Source: Lenzites betulinus (Eukaryota > Basidiomycota > Agaricomycetes > Polyporales > Polyporaceae). From it: a stretch of 64,000 bases of DNA. The translations under genes and the position numbers were made by a program. The stretch is from positions 558,001 through 622,000 of the forward strand of contig JABYQU010000008.1 in the NCBI GenBank assembly GCA_022264855.1, written 5' to 3'. The notes below the pieces were generated by a model. It was not told where the DNA came from. It made no database searches and was given only the letters and a program-made list of their open reading frames with translations. The stretch's first letter is position 1. Each line of letters starts with the position of its first letter. Positions 1 to 11,460 of this stretch are shown here, one piece after another.

Positions 1-1507
1 CAAGTTCCCAAAATTAATCACACGCATCCCTCAGACACGCCCACTGGCACCCGCCGCCGGCCGCGCGCCGCATCAAAAGATTCAAACCCACTCCACCCTT
101 CACACGCGTCCGCCCTGGCTGCAGCGTCTGCAACCCGGACGGCGAAAATCAATTCAGCGAGGCCCGCGCTCGCTGGCCGCTTCGGGCGCGGTTCTTCCCA
201 GCGCAGGGAGAGGTGACGCGCGTATGAGGTCGTGCTGTGCCCGGCCCAGACCGCGGTCCTCCGCCTTCCTCCGCTCGCACTAGCGCGATGCTGTCATTAT
301 GATTGTACGCGCGCGGCCATATCGCCATGGTAGCTATCGATTCGAGCTGGGCAGCGGGTTTGCGGTGGGTGTTCCTTGCGCGGAATTATAATAGCGTGCG
401 ATATCAAAGTGTACGTATGTCGTGAAGTAAGCGGACTACTAGTACAAGGCGCGGCAGTGTAGGCAATAGGTGGACCGACACGAGCGGGATGGAGCACTTC
501 AGCTCAAGCACGAGCACAAATTAAACTTAGACACGCTTACCGGGAGCAAAGCTTAGACCTCAGTCGAGCGGAATAGACTACTTCAGCTCAAGCACCCCAG
601 CACCAACTATACTTAGACTCACAACGTTCATAACACACAGACCGGAAGCACACAGCCCAATAAAAGCAAGCGTTGTATAGCGCGTCGGCGCGTGGTATAT
701 GCGATCGTATACGAGGCATCGGAAGCGACGTGTAGCAGGGAGGCAGGAGACAGGTGTCGACGCAGTGTCGCAGTGTACGTACGGCGCGACTCGGCAAGGA
801 GCAAGTACAATATATGTATAGTGCGGTGATGGAGGTGGTCAAGACGATGCATGCAATGTAATACTAACAGGTTGAATGATGAATGAAGAACGGACGCGCC
901 TGACGAGCCCGGCGCACGGCGCAGCAGCGTAAAAGAGGAGCGCGCCCCGCGGCCAGCCCGGGCAAGCAGGGCAGCAGCGACGGCGGGTAGAAGCAGCACG
1001 ACATAAACATACAGCAGTAACCGGAACAACACAGAAGAACTCCTGAGAAGCGGAGGCAAGCGGGCAAGCGTGGGGGCGTGGGGTGCACAACAACACAGTA
1101 CTAGAAGGACACGCACGCTAGAATCAGATCGTATGCAGCAAGAGGCGCACACGCGCGAGAGGCGCGCGACGTAAAGTTGGATGGGGGTTCGGGGTGTTCG
1201 TACAGTCTTGAAAAGGGATGGGGACACGAGGAGAGAGGAGAGGAGAGGAGGAGAGGGATGAGAAAATCTAGCAGCAAGTCGTGTGTGCGTATGCGTCTGA
1301 ATGCAACAGTGTCTAAGCGCGGCAGTCTTCGTGTCCGTATCATCAATTAGTCCGTGACAGGGTAGGAGAGGGAGGGGAGGAGGAGGGAGGAGCGGGAAAG
1401 GGGGCAGCCGTTTTCATGCGGGTCGTGTGTAGGCCGTCGCGGCCTCTAAATTTCCAGGCCGTCGAACTCGGAGGGGCGAAGGGGGAGGCAGCACGCCGCC
1501 GTGCGCC
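1..1507. other. Left flank, no gene recognised
   Basis: No coding region can be supported. The stretch probably contains the 3' untranslated region of the GH16 gene that ends at 1508 on the minus strand. It is marked by strand-biased purine runs around 1225-1260 and 1360-1400 (GGAGA/GGGAGG repeats). The open frames here are low-complexity Cys/Leu/Arg translations without exon-intron logic. Confidence 0.5.
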
Positions 1508-4356
1508 TTAACAGCCCCCGAGCTTGTACATCCGCACATAGTCACTGCCACACAACCAGCAATCAGCTTCACGCGTTCCCGCAACACCGCCTCCACCATG
1601 CGCGGCACAAAACGAAAAGACGGGAGAGAAAGTGGGACAGTCTACTCACATCCGGAACGCACGGTCGTTCGCGTCCGACGGCCACGTCGCCGCCCAGTCG
1701 TCCTGCGCGTTCGCAAAGTCCCACATCGCGTCGCGCGAGCCGTCGAACCACGGCTTGTTGCCGACGTTATCGGGGAACCAGCCGCTCGTGCCGCCCGCAG
1801 CGAGGTCCAGGATCAGGTAGAACTCTGCACGGAGCGGAAAACGTCAGCACACAGCGCCCGCACGTCACGCGCCACACCGCGCCGAGGCGATAGAAGGCCG
1901 CGCAGCGAGGAAAACACACGCACCCTGGTCAAAGGGGGCCGCGGCGCTGCCGCCCTGCGCGGACCAGATGTCCTCGACGACGACCGCGACGGCAGAGCCG
2001 TTCGTGGACGTCGCGGGGTAGTTCCCGCGCTGGAAGAAGTTCTTCCCGCCCTTGCCGGTGATCTTGAGGTTCATCATCGCCTGCAGGCGCGAGTCGACGT
2101 AGAAGCGCATCCAGTCCGGCGTCCACTCGATCGCGTACACGTGGAAGTCCTTGTCGTACGAGCTCTGCTTCTGCGACCACCAGCCGAAGATGTGCGTCTG
2201 CAGCGTCTGCAGCACGCCGTAGTTGAGCGACGAGCGCACGTAGTTCACGCCCTGCGCGGTGTACGACGGCGCGTTCCCACGCGCCTCCATAATCTGCACC
2301 CGGCGCCGTCAGTCAGTCGATCCCGGCGTTCAAAGAATGCGTCGTCGATCGGGACACTCACGTCGATCTCGCCGCTCAGGGGCCACACGCCGTATTTGTT
2401 GTCCTTGGGCAGCATCCAGATGGCGGGCCAGAGCCAGTCGCCGAGGGGAAGCTTCGCGCGGACTTCGACCTTGCCGTAAGCAATGGATGTCGAGTTCATG
2501 GTGCTAATGCGGGCGGACTGGACGGGCTGCAGAGCGACCTTGTTGGACTTGTCCGACTTCACCGAACATGCAGTCTAAGTGAGGGCTTCTGTCAGCAACG
2601 CTTCCCTCAACGCGTCAAGAAGGCGTACCGTGTTACTGGTTGTGCACGCGTCGCCGAGATCGATACTGCCACCGTCCAAGATAGCATCCCTGCCAAGACT
2701 GTCGGAGGTGAGCGTGGGCATAATGTACAGCTGGCCGTCCTGGACGTAAAGGTTGTCGCTGGAGTCCGTCGTCACCTGGAACTCGCCGTTTCCGAACCCG
2801 CCGAGCTCAACATCACGCGTCCACGTGTTGGTCAGGTCGAGGGAATCGAAGTTCTCGTTGAGCACCATGCAGATGTCCGAGTCCTTGAGCAGCTTCACGC
2901 TCGAGAACCCGAAGAAGCACAGGACGGCAGCGCCGCCGACGCCGATCATCATGGCGAAGAACGTGAGCCACCACGACGCGCGGTCGCGGCAGTCGCGTTG
3001 CTTCAACCACGGCTTCTCCTCCTGCGACAGCTTTTGCGGGAGACGCGAGGAAGGCATGAGAGGCTTCGACTTGCGCGGGAGTGCCGTGAAGGACGAGTTC
3101 GTGCCCTGAGGTGGGTAAGGGTAAGGGTACGACGGCGGCGACCACAGTGAAGAGGTCGGGCGCGACGCAGGCGACAGGAACGGGGCACGCATGTTAATCG
3201 CCGGACTTGAGTGATTACGCGGGATCGCGGTGTCAGGTCCTGCAGTGCAAATGTAAGCGTCCATTCTGGGAGCGCGCTGGACCCACAACTCTTGACGCGA
3301 CTTACCGTAGTTCTGGTTCAGGGCGGAGCTGCTGCCTGCCATGGCTGCAGCAGCGCTGTTCCTGTACAGGTGACTCTGGCTCGCCATCGGGCTTGGTGGC
3401 GTCGCGCTCCCTTCACGGGGAGGGACACCATGCTCCATGAACGGCGCATACGGACGTCCGAGGTCTCCCTCGAATTCCGCCGAACCGGGTGAGATAAGGC
3501 CGTATCCGGCTGCACCGGTGCCAACGGGGTACGCGGTGCCGTAGTTGGGAGACCGGGGGAGGGCCGCCTGGGCGGCTTCGCGCGCACGGATGCTGTCGAG
3601 CGATGAGCGACGACCAACACCAGGAATCGGTGTTCCCGGATCCGGGTTGCCGGGGTGCGACTGGAACGGGAACGCAGATGGAGGAGGACGGACAGCACCA
3701 GCAATGACGGGTGGCGCTGCGCCAGCCGGCATCCCGTACACTGAACTCGTGGGGGTGTCGAACGGGTTGGCTTGCGCGCCCGGCACGACGGCAGAGGTTA
3801 TGGACGAGCGCCTGGTGGCTGCGGTTGGGACTTCCTCGTTATCGGCCTCGGGCGCGTACTCATTGGCTACCGAGGAGCGGCGGCGATGGTTCCGCGCGTG
3901 GATGCGCGGGTTGGTGGGGGAGACGGGTTGCGTCTGCGCGGGTGCGCGCGAGCGGGAGGACGAGCCTCGCGTGGTGGGGCGCGCAGCGGAGGCTACTGCG
4001 CCTGCACCTACACCAGCCATGCCAGCCGGCGTAACGCTGTCCGAGTCACTCTGCTCGTTCACGGAGGTGTTCTCGGAAGACGCGCTCCATGAGTTGCGGG
4101 CGTCATTGCCGAGGAAAAAGGGCCGGGGCGGCGAAAGAGGCGCGCTTCCCGAAGCATCGGAGGACCTACGGTTAGCAAAGGCCGCGGCGATGGGCGTCAC
4201 GGTGGGCACGGGGGGGTTGAGGTTCATCTCCTCCTCGCTCGAGTCGTTGGGGGCGGAGTTCGAGTGGGAGTTGGAGGAGGGGGGCGAGTGGAGGGAGCGG
4301 TACGCGTCGGCGGACGAGTACGCGTTGCGACCGTTGGAGTCCTTTCTGCGGTACAT
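1508..4356 (-). CDS. KRE6/SKN1-type beta-glucan synthesis-associated protein (GH16 fold)
   Basis: This is a type II membrane protein of the secretory pathway needed for cell-wall beta-1,6-glucan in the KRE6/SKN1 family. Five exons join without frame loss (4356-2629, 2574-2362, 2293-1924, 1824-1650, 1544-1508), giving 840 aa. The first ~440 residues are Ser/Pro-rich and presumably cytosolic. One hydrophobic segment follows (WWLTFFAMMIGVGGAAVLCF), then the lumenal GH16-like domain. Its catalytic signature GEIDIMEARGN is assembled across an intron, which splits it after GEID. The protein ends DYVRMYKLGGC, the usual final beta-strand motif of the family. The start at 4356 opens an uninterrupted 1.7-kb first exon. 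It is divergent to the GT2 gene at 5879. Family assignment is firm; whether it is the KRE6 or the SKN1 orthologue cannot be told. Confidence 0.93.
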
Positions 4357-5878
4357 GGCTGGAGGTCAGCGGGAGCTACCACAGGCGAGGGGGGCGGACG
4401 ACGGGGGAAGGGCGGCGGTCGTCGTGGTCGGGAGGAAGGGGAGGAGGAGGGGCAGGGCGGGGGAGGGGTGTTTTGAGAGGCGGCAGAGAAGGGAAGGCTC
4501 GCACGAGGAGGATAAGAAGAACGCGCGATAGAAATTGCAGGCATGTCCGAGTTGGGCAGATAAGCCAGGGCCCGTTGGCGGAGGGTCGCCGGCGCTCGCC
4601 GCAGGCCTGGCGTAGTGGGGTGGCCGGGGTCCGCGACGCTGTGAAGCAAATCAATCGGTGGCGATTGTGGTCTGGCCCCACCGTCGCCCCGTCTGCACGC
4701 ACCAGACGTCTGCCATGTTTTTTCTTCACGCGCGATCGTCGACGCCCCGACGCTGCTGCTCGTCGCCGGCCCCGACCGTATAGCCGCTGCGCACCGGCGA
4801 CGGGCGACGCGGGAATGAATAGCCGCACCACCCGCGCGCACTGTCGCTGCGGCGGGGCTGGAATGCCGAAGGGAGGAGGTGCGAGGCCGGCCGTGGCGTG
4901 CTCGCAGCAGTCGAGACGGTTACGGTCATGGATGCAGAACGTGGTGGGCGCGCGTTGTGCAGGCTTGTGCAGGCCGCATCGCGGCCGCCGGGGGCAATCT
5001 GTCAAGTCGGCGCGACACCATACGGGCTGCCGCGTGGGGGTACAGCGGGTTCGGCACGCGCATCAGTGCCCGTGCACGGAGTGCCCGTCGCGCAGACCCT
5101 GCATCGCGCCGCGGTCGTCGTGGCAGTCGTCCTGGCGAGTCTCACCGGCCGCGGGGCATTTGATGGCGGTCGTGTTTTTTGTTCGTGCCGATGAGCTGGA
5201 CGGGCAATCGATGCGCCGTTGAGAACATCGTGACGTCAGAGCGTGTTGTGTGTGCTCCTGAAGGGGTGCCGGGCAATGCCGGGGTCCCGGCGTAGAGTAG
5301 CGAGTATTATGGAGCATCAGTCCGCCCGAAATAGCGGAGGTGCCTATGACGCACTCGGGTCCATGACGGTTCGCGTAGCAGCGTACGTCCTGGCGCAGGG
5401 CCGACCGACGCGCGCCGGCTCGCAGCGCGCAGAGGGCGAGTCGGCCGCGTCCTCGGTATGCTCGCGTGCGGCGGCGAGGACGAGGAGGATGGCCGGACGG
5501 AGGAACGGGGAGCGGGACCGAGCGAGGAGGGCGATCGGAGGGGCAGGCGCCGGGAAATATTGAACGCTGGACGATAAAGGACCGGCCGGATATGGGACGT
5601 GGGCGGAGCGTCCGGCGTCGAGCCGGGGTGTTGATTGCGCGCACTGGGAATTCCTGAAGAAGTGCAGCGCATGCGTCCGAGCTGCTCATCCTTGCCCGTT
5701 CGCCTCTTCTCCTCCGTCCTCGCTCCTTTGCCCTTCTACCACCACCGCCCAGCCCCGCTCCGCCCCCTCCCCCGCCTGCTAAAATTGTCCGCCCCCGCCG
5801 CCGCTCTCCCTCGAGCGAAAGTGCACAAAGGCCGTCCTCGCCCCGTAACTCCTCCAGCCTCTCTCTCACGACGGCACG
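4357..5878. promoter_or_regulatory. Divergent promoter between two cell-wall genes
   Basis: This 1.5-kb non-coding interval separates the start codons of the GH16 (KRE6/SKN1-like) gene on the minus strand and the GT2 synthase on the plus strand. The last ~200 bases before 5879 are strongly pyrimidine-rich (for example 5695-5800), as is common for fungal core promoters and leaders. I see no clear TATA box. Open frames inside it are GC-driven and lack splice logic. Confidence 0.55.
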
Positions 5879-8800
5879 ATGGATTACGACCGTTACGACG
5901 CCTTCCTCCACCACATCTTCAAGCAGACCCAGGGCGACGCGTGGTTCCGCCCCAATGAGGACAACATTGCCGTCGGCGTCGCCCTCCGCGTCGACAATGG
6001 CGAATACCGTCTCTTCCCGTACGAGAACCTCGGCCTCGAGCCCTTCGAGGCCGCCATTCGCGTCCTCAACCCCGCCGTCGCAGTAAAGGTTCGCAGCGCG
6101 GCCGTCCACGCCGCGTTCTCTGAAGTGTGCGTTCCACCTGTCAATGTCACTATCTCCACCGCGGCGAGCACTAACCGCGTATCGCACCTCCAGTGGGCCA
6201 GACGACAGGTCCATCTACATTGATGCCAACACGCGCATCCAAATCCTGGACACCATGGTCGACCTGCCGACCGCCGATAAGGAGCAGAGCGCCGCCTTCA
6301 TCGTGAGTCGTCCTCTTCTCTTCATCAATCAGCTGCGCCGCCCCCCCTCCGCACTTCCTGTGTGCGCCCCGCCGCGCCGAGGCGGGATGTCGATCCTCCT
6401 GAACACGCTTCTCTTCATGTCCGTCCAATGTTCTGTGTGCCGCACCTGCACTGCATTGGGGTCGCGCGTTCTCGACGGACGAAACACCCGCGGTGTGTGG
6501 AGTGCGTTGCCTCGCTGGACGACAGGCTCGTTTTTTCCTTCGCTGGTTTATCCGCTCCTCGTCTGCTGCTGCCGGTGCGCGGGCGCGCAGTTGCGACCTG
6601 CGCCATTTTGGGACGCCGCAGACGCAAAAAAGATCGGTGTGGCGGAGACGAGTGGATCGAGGGTCTTGGTCGGGGAACAAGGTTGTAGCTAGGAACGCTT
6701 TGGCGCTCGCACACGATCGGGGCGGGCGGGCGCCTAGGCTGCACAGGGCGCATGATTGTCGACGAAGGCGGCATAGCCAGTGCCGAGCAGCCTTTGCGCA
6801 ACATGCGACCCTATTGCACGGCAGGGACGAGCGCAAACGGGTTCGCTGTTTGGACTTCTGTCCATGATTCGTGGCGCACGCGTTAGGTCTCCCGACACTC
6901 TCCCGGCGGCGTATCTGCTTTGATTTGACGGCACAGCTAACAAAATTTGACTTTTTTAGCGCGACGAGCGTACACTGGTTGTGTGGTCAGATTCCATCGA
7001 CAACATCATCCCCACATGCCACGACTTCGAGGAACGCCTGATCAAGCTCCTGTGGCGGTCACGTCCTGGCGCGTTCCCTGGCTCGCATCCTACGAGCACG
7101 AACAGCCATCCCGCGAGTGTATCCGGTGAGCATCTCTCCTCTTATCGCTCCCGCGCTCCTTGGGAATTGCGCATTCTTGCTCGCATCTGCGCGGCAAGGG
7201 ATGGCCGCGGCGCAATGCCGTCTATCCGCGCCCGAAGCGTTGCTCCGCTCCGAGACGTATCCCCTTACGTTCGCTATATGGGATCGCTGAGAAGCATTGC
7301 TTCACTGACTGACCCTGGCGCTGCGACACACGCTTGAGTGTAATCTTTGCGCGACCGCGTTACCTTCGCCCCTGCGTAAATCCCCTTCCATTGCTACACG
7401 CGTCTTCGGCGTCAGCGCCAGATTTGTTCGGCCACGCTCGTCCTCTGGGCTTCTAACCTATTTCCCCGGACGCCCTTCGGGATGTATGCTGACCATCTTC
7501 CCGTTCCCCAGGTTCTGTTTCCGGGCATTCGCTTCAGCACATCAACACCCGTCTGTCGCAGTCGCAACTCCGCCAGAGCTCGGCTCTCCCTGCGGCGCCC
7601 GGCACCCCCGGTGTCGGGACGCCCGTACCGGGCACACCCCGCGGTGTCTTTATCGGCTCCGGCGGAGTCCTCGGCATGAGCGCGGAGGACCTCGCGCTCG
7701 GCGATGAGAAGGACGCTGACGTGAAGGAGTCCGCGGTGAAGACGAGGACAAAGACGAAGCGCACGTGGTACGGCGGGAAGAAGACCGTCGTCGTGTCGGA
7801 GGCGGCGAGCACCGTGGACACGTATGCGGACGTCGAGGGAGGCCCCGAGCCAAGACGGCCGATGCTGCTCGCGCCCATCTACAACGGCCTTGCTGCTGGT
7901 CTGAGTATCTGTGAGTGCTTCGACATCTGGCGCGAGGGGGTCACGCTGATGGCGGGATGGTGCAGTCTTCATTGGCAATGGTGTCAGCATCCTGCTGCAG
8001 GAAGTGCAGCTCGACGGCAACTACATCCGCTTCGCGCTTTGCTCGGTCATCCCGCTGTTCTTCTGCGTGTCTCTGGTGCGTTGTCTCATCCGCTTCGTAT
8101 CTGGCGCGTTACTCATGCGATGCGCGTGCAGTTCTTCTCCATCCAGATCATCCAGAATGTGTCCATGTGCATTGGCCCTATCGCGCAGTTCCACAAGAAC
8201 TCCAAGTACTACTCCGCGGAGAAGCCTCGCGCGAACAAGGTTGTTGACAACAACCTGCCGCACGTCACGATTCAGATGCCCGTCTACAAGGAGAGTCTGG
8301 ATGCTGTCTTGTAAGTTTTTATAAGCCTTGGCGCTCCACGTAGACGCTCATAGACATCCAGGACGCCCTCCATTGAGTCAATCAAGAAGGCCATGCAGAC
8401 CTACGCGCGTCAAGGTGGCACCTCCACGATCTTCATCAATGACGACGGTCTTCGTCTTCTGCCCGTCGAGGAGCGTGATGCACGTATCATGTTCTACGCA
8501 AACCACGGGATCGGCTGGGTCGCCCGCCCGAAGCACGACGACGCGTCCGACGGCTTCAAGCGTGCCGGTCGCTTCAAGAAGGCCTCCAACATGAACTACG
8601 GCCTCTCCCTGTCGCTCAAGGCCGAGAAGCACCTCGAGAGCCTCCTCGCGCGCGAGAAGGCGCGCTCCTCCGTCGCGGGCTCCGACGTGCCGCGGCGCCT
8701 CGGCGGCGCGCGCGGCGTGAACGAGGAGATGCGGTACGGGATGCAGTACCAGAACCACGACGGCGAGGACCAGGGCGAGCTGAACCCGGGCTTCGGCGAG

Positions 8801-10449
8801 CGCATGCACGCGCCGGGCAGCGACGCGAGCTCGCAGGACGAGTGGGAGGACGTCGAGGAGCGCGCGCTGCAGCTCGCGATCGACGAGGTGTACGAGGCGA
8901 GCGGGCGCAAGTTCCGCCCGTGGGCCGCGAACGGGCGCGCGTGCCGCCTCGGCGAGATCGTGCTCATCGTGGACTCGGACACGATCGTGCCCGAGGACTG
9001 TCTCCGGGACGCGGCGCGCGAGATGGCGGAGTGCCCGACGGTGGCGATCATCCAGCACGAGTCCGGTGCGTACCTCCCCCTCTTCCACGTGTGGATATAA
9101 GGAAGCGGGTTACTGACGTGCACGCGACAGATGTCATGCAGGTCGCGCACCACTACTTCGAGAACGGCATCGCGTACTTCACGCGTCGTATCAACAGGTG
9201 TATCTCGCTGAGCTGCGCGAACGGCGAGGTCGCGCCGTTCGTCGGGCACAACGCGTTCCTGCGCTGGAGGGCGCTGCAGGACGCGGCGTTCATCGACCCC
9301 GCGGACGGGCAGGAGAAGATCTGGTCCGAGTCGAACGTGTCCGAGGACTTCGACATGGCGCTCCGCCTGCAGATGCGCGGCTATATCATCCGCTGGGCGA
9401 CGTACTCCAAGGGCGCGTTCAAGGAGGGTGTCTCGCTCACGGTCGACGATGAGCTGAACCGCTGGCAAAAATACGCCTATGGTATGTGCTGGTTTCCCTG
9501 TCGTGCAAGGGGGAGAATGTGCGTGCTGACATGGTGGGGATGCACGCAGGATGTAACGAGCTGCTGTTCAACCCGTTCGCGCAGTGGTGGCGCCGGGGCC
9601 CGATCGCGCACCAGATCCACCGCTTCCTGTGGTCGAACGCGCCGCTGCACTACAAGTTCTCGATGATGTCCTACATGTTCTCGTACTGTGAGTTGCCCCG
9701 CTCCCGCTCGTCCATGTCCACTTTTGCGCGCTTATTGACACGGGCGGCTGCGCAGACGGTATTGGGGCGGCTATCACGATCAGTATCGTGAACTACGTCC
9801 TGCTCGGCTTCCAGTTCCCCGTCGACGGCTACTACATGCACAGTTTCGAGATCTGGCTCGCCACGACCATCGTGTTCATCGGGTCGGGCAACGTCGGGTT
9901 TACGCTGCTCGAGTACCGGCTCGGCGAGAAGTCACTGGTGCGTTGTACTTGCATTCATTGTATCCCGGAGCGCCGCTTAACGGACCCTCTTGCAGTTCAC
10001 GTCCTTCTTCCAGAACATCCTCTGGGTGCCCTTCTTGTGCGTATCTCCGTCCCGTCCCCGGCGCCCCCGCGCGCGATACTCGATACTGACCCCGCCCTTG
10101 TTCCCCCCTTAGCTTCTTCTTCTTCGGCGGGCTCTCGATCCCGGTCTCGCAGGCGATCCTCGCGCACCTGTTCTCGTACAACATCACGTGGGGCGCGACG
10201 AAGAAGGAGGTCGAGCGCTCGAACTTCTTCAAGGAGGTGCCCAAGATCTTCAAGCGCTTCTGGTTCCCGTGGCTCGTGAGCTGGCTCGTCGTCGCGGCGA
10301 TGGTCATCCTGAGCACGCCGCTCGTGCCGTTTGCGTGGCGCATCGACGGCTCGGCGTGGGCGGTCATCTTCCCGCTCGCCGTCGTCGTCGGCTGCCACAT
10401 CCTCTTCCCGATCGTGCTCAACCCGTGGTTGATGATCTTCTCGTACTGA
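5879..10449 (+). CDS. Family 2 glycosyltransferase, multipass polysaccharide synthase-like
   Basis: Twelve exons join in frame to a 987-aa protein: 5879-6126, 6194-6302, 6960-7125, 7512-7910, 7966-8075, 8132-8310, 8362-9065, 9131-9481, 9550-9687, 9756-9937, 9996-10036 and 10113-10449. The N-terminal third has a soluble region and two membrane helices (around YIRFALCSVIPLFFCVSL). The GT2 catalytic core follows with INDDG, VDSDT (the DxD metal site), SEDFDMALRLQMRG (acceptor Asp) and NRWQKYAYG (equivalent of Q/RxxRW). The C-terminus holds several helices (GIGAAITISIVNYVLLGF and others), as in processive synthases of chitin, hyaluronan or glucan. It is not a canonical chitin synthase, because the usual EDRxL/QRRRW signature is absent. 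It resembles the fungal transmembrane GT2 proteins needed for hyphal wall growth. The product is unknown. Introns 2 (657 nt) and 3 (386 nt) are unusually long. Confidence 0.9.
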
Positions 10450-11163
10450 GTGCAGCGTGCGCGGACCACATTTCTATTCGCATGTCTATATACCATTACG
10501 ATACCTCACGGACGACGACGACTGCGCCCCGCGTACGTGCGTACGTACTACTACCGCATACTGCATACATACAGCGCGCTTGCCCTACGGACAGGCCCCC
10601 CACCCTCCTTTCGCCCCACGCTCGTTGTGCCTGCCGTGCACGAACTGCTGCTCCGTTGTCTCCATGTCAGCGTGCTGCTGTTACCTCTCCCCCCCGCCCC
10701 TGCTCTGTGCACGAGAACGAGAACTTCCTTCCACGCAGACCCTCATATACGTCTTTGTCCCGTGTACGCTGCTTGCCTTCATGGACCGCACGACCTACTT
10801 GCCGTGATGCGTGCCGCCCACGCACCCCCCTTCCTCTCCCCCGCCCCTCTGCCCCGTGCCCCGCCCCTCCTCCCTCCTGCCCTCTTCCCCTTTTACCATG
10901 TCTCTCCCCATCATCCGTCGTATACTGCGCGGGGCGCGGGGCGGTGTCTCTGCTATATTCTCCTGTTGTCTTACCACGTGTAGTATCCGCTTCTCCGTGC
11001 CCTACCTACTTAGTCGTTTTTGATCAGCCGCACTCACGCTTACCCTAGACTGCTTGCAATGCATTTATGCCGCCCTCCGTCGTGTGTGATGCATTCTGTA
11101 TGGCTGTTTCTTATATACACTTTGTCGGAAAGCAATCCCACTAGTGGGGTCGTTCAACCTCAA
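10450..11163. other. Pyrimidine-rich convergent 3' region
   Basis: This is non-coding sequence between the GT2 stop and the stop of the small minus-strand gene at 11164. It is C/T-rich on the plus strand (10560-10900). The translated frames are Pro/Leu/Arg low complexity and are best explained as composition effects in 3' untranslated regions. Confidence 0.5.
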
Positions 11164-11460
11164 TCATTCGTCCATCCCCTCCTCTAGCCAGTCGCCCCCG
11201 CCGGACGAGCCCGCCCCGTAGCGCGTCTCCGCGTAAACCACGCTCGGGTTCGGCGTGGCCCCGCCGGGAGAGTCGGAGTCGGAGGTTGGGTTGCCGGAGG
11301 TACGGGCGGGTTCTGAGGAGGTCGTGGGTGCGGCGGTCGCAGGGTGGTTTCCTGCCGCTGCTCCCGTGGTATCTAGACAGAGTTTGGGTGAGTGGATGAA
11401 TATTATGAGTAGGATAGAATAGCGCGTACCTTTGTCAGAAGGAGTATCTGTCTTCGACAT
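11164..11460 (-). CDS. Small Gly/Ser/Thr-rich acidic protein, unknown function
   Basis: A two-exon model (11460-11430 and 11372-11164) joined across a 57-nt GT-AG intron gives 79 aa. The protein begins MSKTDTPSDKD and ends in the tract YAETRYGAGSSGGGDWLEEG. The ATG has a favourable context (CAACCATG). The body is Ala/Thr/Ser/Pro-rich and probably disordered, with a more ordered aromatic/acidic C-terminus that looks like a conserved short linear motif. There is no signal peptide or membrane segment. I do not recognise the family. The clean splice join with preserved frame is the main support, and no function is offered. Confidence 0.55.
   Translation of the reverse strand: MSKTDTPSDKGTRYSILLIIFIHSPKLCLDTTGAAAGNHPATAAPTTSSEPARTSGNPTSDSDSPGGATPNPSVVYAETRYGAGSSGGGDWLEEGMDE

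Noticed and set aside
10457..10983. Open frames rich in Pro/Leu/Ser after the GT2 gene
   Set aside because: They follow a C/T-rich 3' region and exist in several frames at once without motifs.
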